DNA of 9,868 nucleotides, taken from assembly GCA_903643055.1 (NCBI GenBank), contig CAHJWV010000739.1, forward strand, positions 1-9,868, read 5' to 3'. Positions within the stretch are counted from its first letter, which is position 1. Every line of letters begins with the position of its first letter. Under the pieces are notes generated by a model that was given only the letters and a program-made list of their open reading frames with translations, had not been told where the DNA came from and made no database searches. Below, in pieces: positions 5,933-9,868 of the stretch. Origin of the DNA: Burkholderiales bacterium. GTDB lineage: Bacteria; Pseudomonadota; Gammaproteobacteria; Burkholderiales; Burkholderiaceae. A program made the position numbers and the translations under genes.

Positions 5933-7000
5933 ATGAGCACGCTTCCATTGATTCCCCTCGGCCGCAGCGACTTGCGGGTGACGCCGATCTGCCTTGGCAC
6001 GATGACTTTCGGCGAGCAAGTCGACGAGCCGTCGGCCCATGCGCTGCTGGACCATGCGGTGGCGAGGGGCGTCAATTTCATCGATACCGCCGAGATGTAT
6101 TCGGTGCCGGCCAAGCCCGAAACCTATGGTGCGACCGAACGCATCATCGGCAACTGGTTCGCCGCGCGCCCGGGCGTGCGCAACCAGGTCGTGCTGGGCA
6201 CGAAGGTCGCCGGGCCGGGCCGCAACATGGGCTGGGTTCGCAACGGCAGCGCCGACCTGAAGCCCGCGCACATCGTGCAGGCTTGCGACGACAGCCTGGC
6301 GCGGCTGCGCACCGACTGCATCGACCTCTATCAGATCCATTGGCCGAACCGCAACGCGCCTTGTTTTGGCACGCTGTACTTCGACCCGCGCAAAGACACC
6401 GAACAGACCTCGATTCACGATCAGCTGAACGCGCTGGCCGGCCTGGTGAAGGCGGGCAAGGTGCGCCACATCGGCTTGTCGAACGAGACGCCCTGGGGCC
6501 TGGGCGAATTCATTCGCCTGGCCGACCAGCACGGCCTGCCGCGTGCGGCGACGGTGCAAAACGCCTATTCGCTCAGCCATCGCCTGGCCGACAACGGCCT
6601 CGACGAGTCGATGTACCGCTACCAGGTGTCGCTGCTGGCTTATTCGCCGCTGGCCTTTGGCGCGCTGACCGGCAAATACGACGAGGTTGATTTGAATGGC
6701 AGCGACAAGCCGGGGCGGCTGGCGATCTTCGAGTCGATGAAGAAGCAGCGCTGGGCGCGGCCGGAATCGCTCGAAGTCGCGCGTCTCTACAACGCGCTGG
6801 CCCGTCGCCATGGCTTGACGCCCACGAAGATGGCCCTGGCGTTTTGCTATACCAACTGGCGCGTGGCCAGCACCATCATCGGCGTGACGACGAAAGCCCA
6901 ACTCGATGAAAACATCGACGCCTGGGGCACGACGCTGTCGCCCGAGGTGCTGGCGATGATCGATGCGATCCGCCTGAAATACCGCGACCCGGCGCACTGA
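5933..7000 (+). CDS. tas: NADP(H)-dependent aldo-keto reductase, Tas family
   Basis: The 355-residue protein is full length for the Tas branch of aldo-keto reductases (E. coli Tas is about 346). Close matches to E. coli Tas run throughout: LGTMTFGEQ (21-29), the AEMY-VP-KPET region (53-64), LYQIHWP-R (132-140), a CFG region (144-146), GKVRHIGLSNET (175-186), VQNAYSLSHR (208-217) and LLAYSPLAFGALTGKY (234-249). The catalytic tetrad appears intact as Asp51, Tyr56, Lys91 and His136. It is a cytoplasmic TIM-barrel enzyme reducing carbonyls with NADPH; the physiological substrate of Tas is not well defined. The start at 5933 fits the family N-terminus (IPLGRSDLRV), while an in-frame extension to 5759 has no similarity and no site. 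No Shine-Dalgarno is visible. ybaK follows after 66 bp in the same direction. Confidence 0.95.
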   Translation: MSTLPLIPLGRSDLRVTPICLGTMTFGEQVDEPSAHALLDHAVARGVNFIDTAEMYSVPAKPETYGATERIIGNWFAARPGVRNQVVLGTKVAGPGRNMGWVRNGSADLKPAHIVQACDDSLARLRTDCIDLYQIHWPNRNAPCFGTLYFDPRKDTEQTSIHDQLNALAGLVKAGKVRHIGLSNETPWGLGEFIRLADQHGLPRAATVQNAYSLSHRLADNGLDESMYRYQVSLLAYSPLAFGALTGKYDEVDLNGSDKPGRLAIFESMKKQRWARPESLEVARLYNALARRHGLTPTKMALAFCYTNWRVASTIIGVTTKAQLDENIDAWGTTLSPEVLAMIDAIRLKYRDPAH

Positions 7001-7066
7001 GCTTCAGCGGGCTTGAATCCGTCCATCGAGTCCTGTGGCTTGAGACCGTTGATCACCTTGTGAACC

Positions 7067-7558
7067 ATGGCCCGCAAAGAACATGTCTCCGAAACGCCCG
7101 CGACGCAGCTGCTGAAAGCGCGCGGCGCGGCTTACACCGAGCACCCGTATGACTATGTCGATCACGGCGGTACCGGCGAATCGGCCAGGCAGCTGGGGGT
7201 CGACGAGCACCATGTCGTGAAGACGCTGGTGATGGAAGACGAGGCCGCCAAGCCACTGATCGTGCTGATGCATGGCGATCGGCAGGTCAGCACGAAGAAC
7301 CTCGCGCGGCAGATCGGCACCAAGAAGGTCTCGCCGTGCAAGCCCGAGGTCGCGCAGCGCCACAGCGGCTACCTGATCGGCGGCACGTCGCCGTTCGGTA
7401 CCAAGAAGGCGATGCCGGTGTATGTGGAGGCGACGATTCTCGATCTACCGAAGATCTACATCAACGGCGGGCGCCGCGGCTACTTGGTGGGCCTGGCGCC
7501 GCAACTGTTGACCGGCCTGCTCGACGCCCAACCGGTGCAGTGCGCGGGTGCAGAATAG
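7067..7558 (+). CDS. ybaK: Cys-tRNA(Pro)/Cys-tRNA deacylase, YbaK/EbsC family
   Basis: The 163-residue protein is the usual size for YbaK, a cytoplasmic trans-editing enzyme that hydrolyses Cys-tRNA(Pro) formed when prolyl-tRNA synthetase mischarges cysteine. Family signatures are the N-terminal KEHVSETPATQLLK (4-17), VVKTLVMED (50-58) with the conserved lysine Lys52 central to the active site, GTKKVSPCKPEVAQRHSGYL (84-103), GGTSPFGTKK (105-114) and YINGGRRGYLVGL (131-143). The start at 7067 fits the family N-terminus, although no clear Shine-Dalgarno precedes it. It lies between tas and plsY in the same orientation, 63 bp before plsY. Confidence 0.95.
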   Translation: MARKEHVSETPATQLLKARGAAYTEHPYDYVDHGGTGESARQLGVDEHHVVKTLVMEDEAAKPLIVLMHGDRQVSTKNLARQIGTKKVSPCKPEVAQRHSGYLIGGTSPFGTKKAMPVYVEATILDLPKIYINGGRRGYLVGLAPQLLTGLLDAQPVQCAGAE

Positions 7559-7621
7559 CGCCCCGCTTCGGGAGTCTGCCGACCGCCCGAATCTCCTCCT
7601 CTGAACGAGACCGCCCGCGCC

Positions 7622-8356
7622 ATGGAGACTTTCTATCCCGCTGCTGCCGCCTTGGTGGCCTATCTGATCGGCTCGCTGTCATTTGCCGTGATCGTGAGTC
7701 GCGCGATGGGTTTGAACGACCCGCGCAGCTACGGCTCGGGCAACCCCGGTGCCACCAACGTGCTGCGCTCGGGCAACAAGGCGGCCGCCATCCTGACCTT
7801 GCTGTTCGATGCACTGAAGGGCTTTGTGCCAGTGCTGCTGGTCGATCAGTTCGGTTCGCGCTTCGGCCTGGGCGAAGGCACGCTGGCGATGGTGGGCCTG
7901 GCGGCGTTTCTGGGCCACCTTTGGCCGGTGTTCTTTCGATTCCAAGGCGGCAAGGGCGTGGCGACAGCCGCCGGTGTGCTGCTCGCGTTCAACCCCTGGC
8001 TGGGCCTGGCGACGCTGGCCACCTGGGTGATCATTGCGGCGTTCTTTCGCTATTCATCGCTGGCTGCCATCGTGGCGGCGGTGTTTGCACCCTTCTATCA
8101 ATTGCTGATCTGGGGCGCGGGGCCGGTGGCCGGCGCAATTGCGTTGATGAGCTTGTTGCTCGTATGGCGGCACAGCGCCAACATCCAGAAACTGCTTGCC
8201 GGCAAGGAGAGCAAGTTGGGCGCGAAGTCGGCTGGCCACGCGAAGCCTTCCAAGGCTAACGCTGCCAAAGCAAAAGGCGCTCATCCAACAAACACCATCC
8301 CCAAGACAAGGGTCAGCACGGGCCGAAACACCAAGAGACAGGAAGCCAAATCATGA
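7622..8356 (+). CDS. plsY: Glycerol-3-phosphate acyltransferase PlsY
   Basis: This integral inner-membrane enzyme transfers acyl groups from acyl-phosphate to glycerol-3-phosphate, the first committed step of phospholipid synthesis (PlsX/PlsY pathway). The 244 residues contain the family motifs in order: [18 protein letters not shown] (36-53), LFDALKG (61-67), [18 protein letters not shown] (98-115), RYSSLAA (143-149) and the terminal [17 protein letters not shown] (184-200). Hydrophobic segments at about 7-27, 54-75, 86-106, 116-141 and 147-182 fit the usual membrane topology. Bacterial PlsY is usually near 200 residues, so positions 201-244 are an extra tail rich in Lys, Ala, Ser and Thr, probably cytoplasmic and disordered. 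The stop overlaps the start of the rid gene as ATGA, implying translational coupling. The start is inferred from the family N-terminus because no strong ribosome site is seen. Confidence 0.95.
   Translation: METFYPAAAALVAYLIGSLSFAVIVSRAMGLNDPRSYGSGNPGATNVLRSGNKAAAILTLLFDALKGFVPVLLVDQFGSRFGLGEGTLAMVGLAAFLGHLWPVFFRFQGGKGVATAAGVLLAFNPWLGLATLATWVIIAAFFRYSSLAAIVAAVFAPFYQLLIWGAGPVAGAIALMSLLLVWRHSANIQKLLAGKESKLGAKSAGHAKPSKANAAKAKGAHPTNTIPKTRVSTGRNTKRQEAKS
8340..8345 (+). promoter_or_regulatory. Shine-Dalgarno AGGAAG inside plsY for the rid gene
   Basis: AGGAAG ends 7 nt before ATG 8353. The ATG overlaps the plsY TGA as ATGA, so the last codons of plsY double as the rid ribosome site. Confidence 0.65.
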
Positions 8357-8712
8357 CCCATGCAGTGCGGCGTTTTCATGTGGGTGATCGCCTGTCGGAA
8401 ATGGCCATCCACCACGGCACCGTGTATCTGGCCGGGCAAGTGCCCGACGATGCAACGCAAGACATTCGCGGCCAGACGCGCCAGGTGCTGGCGATGATCG
8501 ACAAGCTGTTGGCCGAGGCCCATACCGACAATGCGCACATCCTGATGGCGCAGATCTATCTCGCCGACCTGGCCGACTTCGCCGGCATGAACGAGGTCTG
8601 GGACGACTGGGTCGCCCCCGGTGATGCCCCGCCACGCGCCACAGTGCAAGCAAAACTCGCCAAGCCGGAATGGAAGATTGAGATCGTTGTGACAGCCGCC
8701 CTGAAGACGTAG
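8353..8712 (+). CDS. RidA (YjgF/YER057c/UK114) family protein, YoaB-like
   Basis: The 119-residue protein matches the trimeric Rid fold. RidA proper deaminates reactive enamine/imine intermediates in the cytoplasm. Family features are [13 protein letters not shown] (21-33), [16 protein letters not shown] (41-56), [22 protein letters not shown] (66-87) and [11 protein letters not shown] (93-103). Arg95 aligns with the carboxylate-binding Arg105 of E. coli RidA, and Glu110, 15 residues later, aligns with Glu120. The segment [24 protein letters not shown] resembles E. coli YoaB more than RidA, so no ridA symbol is given. It overlaps plsY by 4 bp (ATGA), which points to co-transcription, although no functional link between the two enzymes is obvious. 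The C-terminus ends directly after the final strand, as usual. Confidence 0.93.
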   Translation: MTHAVRRFHVGDRLSEMAIHHGTVYLAGQVPDDATQDIRGQTRQVLAMIDKLLAEAHTDNAHILMAQIYLADLADFAGMNEVWDDWVAPGDAPPRATVQAKLAKPEWKIEIVVTAALKT

Positions 8713-8790
8713 GCGCTTGGCGCGTTACTTCGTTTATCGATAAGTCGTGAGCGCAGGTCACCGCAGCAAATTCATTGAGTTGGATAAAGC

Positions 8791-8883
8791 GGTCGGGCAT
8801 CGCAGCCAAAGCGGTCTGGGCTGCGGGGGCATAACTGCGCGTATGCCTTGGCATGGCTGTTCGTGCGCTCAGTGGGCCCGACC
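8791..8883. other. Potential three-way-junction structured element
   Basis: An 8-bp perfect outer stem, GGTCGGGC (8791-8798) with GCCCGACC (8876-8883), encloses two hairpins. The first is CGCAGCC (8801-8807) with GGCTGCG (8819-8825), an 11-nt loop. The second is ATGC-CTTG-GCAT (8843-8854), extendable by GCGC pairing at 8837-8840 and 8865-8868. A direct repeat AAAGCGGTC (8786-8794 and 8808-8816) overlaps the first arm and the first loop. No U-run follows, so it is not a standard terminator. It could be a small RNA, a leader element, an RNA-level 3' element of the upstream operon, or a folded DNA site. The orientation is unknown. Confidence 0.3.
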
Positions 8884-9049
8884 AAATTCTCTGTGCATAA
8901 ACATATCTCGCACTAATGAGCGATGACTAACGCGCAATGTACTTGCCATGCAGTCGCAAGCGGGCGGAGCAACGATTTGACGCATTCCATTCGTTACTGA
9001 TCTGTCCTTAACGGACACTCGATAAACCTGAATGCCAATTTAAGACCTG

Positions 9050-9061
9050 TCAATATATTGA
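9050..9061. promoter_or_regulatory. 12-bp AT-rich palindrome, possible operator
   Basis: TCAATATATTGA is identical to its reverse complement. It lies about 230 bp upstream of the lipoprotein start in the AT-rich part of the gap. It could be a binding site for a dimeric regulator, but no family consensus is recognised. Confidence 0.25.
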
Positions 9062-9200
9062 GACTTTTTACCCGATGAAGAGAAATCAGGTGCGTGTAAG
9101 TACCTGTTGCATACCAGTTGGCTTTGTCTAAGCTTATTCTGCTATGGGCCGTATGCCAGTGATTGAAGTCCGGCGACGACAAAAACGCTGGAAACGACCA

Positions 9201-9217
9201 TTGGCATGGATCTTGGA
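9201..9217 (+). promoter_or_regulatory. Possible sigma-54 (-24/-12) promoter for the lipoprotein gene
   Basis: TTGGCATGGATCTTGGA matches the consensus YTGGCACGRNNNTTGCW at all but two constrained positions, with the correct 12-bp distance between the two elements. One mismatch falls on the -12 GC dinucleotide (GG here), normally the most conserved position, so the call is weak. A start site would fall near 9228, about 65 nt before the ATG at 9294. Confidence 0.25.
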
Positions 9218-9281
9218 TATGACGTATTTGATTCACCGCCATCCAACTGATTTGTTAATTTGTTTGTTTGTCAAAAAAGGC

Positions 9282-9286
9282 AGGAG
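9282..9286 (+). promoter_or_regulatory. Shine-Dalgarno AGGAG for the lipoprotein
   Basis: AGGAG is followed by 7 nt and ATG 9294. It is the strongest plus-strand ribosome site in the right part of the window and supports this start over other frames. Confidence 0.75.
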
Positions 9287-9293
9287 TTAGTTT

Positions 9294-9868
9294 ATGAAAC
9301 GCACGTGGTACACAGTTTTGTCTTCGCTGCTGGTCAGCAGTTTGATGGCCGCTTGCGGCGGCGGCGCTGCCGACCCGTCCCAAGCAAGCGACCCGTCCAT
9401 CAGTTCACAAGGCCGGGAGCAGCCGCTGGCTGTCAACTGCGCGGCGGCTTGGAATTCCGCGACCGCTTATGCAACCGGTTCGCAGGTGAGCTCCAGCGGC
9501 GTCAATTACACGGCAGCCTTCTGGACCCAGAACAACGAGCCGTCCAGCAACAGCGGCGCAGCCGGAAGTGGCAAGCCCTGGGTCAATAACGGTGCGTGCA
9601 GCGGCGGTGGTGGTGGTGGTGGCAACACGGGCGGCGGCGCGGTCACCCCGCCTAGCGGCATCACGTCTGGCGCGAACTACAAGCTGATCAATCCGAACAG
9701 CGGCAAGGCACTTGATCTGATGGGTTGCGGCACCGCCAATGGCACCATCGTCAACCTCTGGACCGACAACGGCACCGGCGGTTGCAATGGCGGCGCGAAC
9801 CAGGTCTGGAGCCCGCGTCAGAATTCCGATGGCACCTTCAACCTGGTCAACCCGGTCAGCGGCAAGGC
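9294..9868 (+). CDS. Secreted lipoprotein with chitin-binding CBM5/12 and ricin-type lectin modules (partial, 3' end off window)
   Basis: The frame is open to the window edge (191 codons). Residues 1-21 are a signal peptide with positive start MKR, a hydrophobic core and MAAC as lipobox, giving a lipidated Cys21 followed by glycines, so the protein is predicted to be membrane-tethered. Residues 49-102 match a CBM5/12 chitin-binding module: AWNSATAYATGSQV, NYTAAFWTQNNEP and KPWVNNGAC, with Trp53, Tyr59, Tyr72, Trp77 and Trp96 as the likely binding and core aromatics and Cys49/Cys102 as a plausible disulphide. A glycine-rich linker (103-116, five consecutive GGT codons at 9606-9620) leads to a ricin B-type beta-trefoil module from about 129: YKLINPNSGKALDL, then Cys145/Cys164 and the QxW motif NQVW (169-172). 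Such modules usually accompany a glycoside hydrolase, LPMO or protease, expected past the edge. The actual catalytic activity cannot be seen here. Confidence 0.88.
   Translation, partial: MKRTWYTVLSSLLVSSLMAACGGGAADPSQASDPSISSQGREQPLAVNCAAAWNSATAYATGSQVSSSGVNYTAAFWTQNNEPSSNSGAAGSGKPWVNNGACSGGGGGGGNTGGGAVTPPSGITSGANYKLINPNSGKALDLMGCGTANGTIVNLWTDNGTGGCNGGANQVWSPRQNSDGTFNLVNPVSGK
9606..9620 (+). repeat. (GGT)5 microsatellite in the lipoprotein linker
   Basis: Five GGT codons in frame, flanked by GGC codons, encode a run of glycines between the chitin-binding and lectin modules. In-frame triplet slippage would change linker length without breaking the protein. Confidence 0.7.

Larger units (their letters stand above)
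8713..9293. other. Long intergenic region, no convincing gene
   Basis: About 580 bp, visibly richer in A and T from roughly 8880 onward than the coding regions around it. It contains a potential three-way-junction fold (8791-8883), a hairpin-like repeat TGTCC-N5-GGACA (9003-9017), a perfect palindrome TCAATATATTGA (9050-9061), a sigma-54-like motif (9201-9217) and the lipoprotein ribosome site. The only sizeable frame, minus strand 9242-8994 (82 residues), lacks a ribosome site and any recognisable motif. The region probably serves as an elaborate 5' control region for the lipoprotein gene and may be transferred DNA. Confidence 0.5.

Noticed and set aside
5654..6997. Minus-strand open frame of 447 residues opposite tas
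   Set aside because: It covers the whole tas gene, whose protein matches E. coli Tas throughout. The antisense product is Arg/Ala/His-rich and matches nothing, as expected for high-GC antisense DNA.
9003..9017. LexA-like box in TGTCC-N5-GGACA
   Set aside because: The CTGT...ACAG spacing of a LexA site is not met (nine rather than eight bases between TGT and ACA, with C rather than G at the outer right position), and no SOS gene is adjacent.
8994..9242. Minus-strand frame of 82 residues in the AT-rich gap
   Set aside because: No ribosome site, no motif, and a composition rich in His, Trp and Ile that looks like translated non-coding DNA.
1..9868. CRISPR array, insertion sequence, tRNA or rRNA gene, integron attC site
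   Set aside because: No regularly spaced long repeats, no transposase-like frame with terminal inverted repeats, no tRNA cloverleaf or rRNA-like stretch was seen. The fold at 8791-8883 does not carry the attC core sequences.

Overview
The window is high-GC bacterial DNA with tightly packed genes. The gene set (Tas-type aldo-keto reductase, YbaK, PlsY with a lysine-rich tail, a RidA-family protein, and a winged-helix/ATPase regulator) suggests a betaproteobacterium, probably Burkholderiales. That placement is inferred from gene content and composition, not from a marker gene.

Layout. (1) Positions 1-1590, minus strand: a large regulator with an OmpR-type winged-helix domain followed by an NB-ARC-like ATPase. 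It starts at TTG behind a perfect Shine-Dalgarno and runs off the left edge. (2) Positions 1591-1751: a divergent promoter region with two tandem 10-bp repeats and an inverted repeat, a plausible operator for that regulator. (3) Positions 1752-2735, plus: a membrane-anchored alpha/beta hydrolase. (4) Positions 2792-3406, plus: a GNAT acetyltransferase resembling spermidine/thialysine acetyltransferases. (5) Positions 3601-5622, minus: the most unusual gene. It encodes a predicted membrane-anchored protein that joins about thirty pentapeptide repeats to a complete RbsB-like periplasmic-binding domain, with no transporter genes beside it. (6) Positions 5933-7000, 7067-7558, 7622-8356 and 8353-8712, all plus: tas, ybaK, plsY and a YoaB-like Rid protein, housekeeping-type genes in one orientation. 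The last two share an ATGA overlap. (7) Positions 8713-9293: about 580 bp without a convincing gene, AT-richer towards its right end. It holds a potential three-way-junction fold, several small palindromes and a sigma-54-like motif. (8) Positions 9294-9868, plus: the start of a secreted lipoprotein with a chitin-binding CBM5/12 module, a glycine linker and a ricin-type lectin module. It runs off the right edge, and a catalytic domain probably follows.

How the genes fit together. The regulator and the hydrolase are divergent and may form a regulator/target pair. The tas-ybaK-plsY-rid run looks like a co-directional cluster, with real coupling visible only between plsY and rid. The pentapeptide/binding-protein gene stands alone between divergent and convergent neighbours, so context does not give its function. 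The strongest candidate for something undescribed is this fusion protein. Next is the structured intergenic element at 8791-8883.
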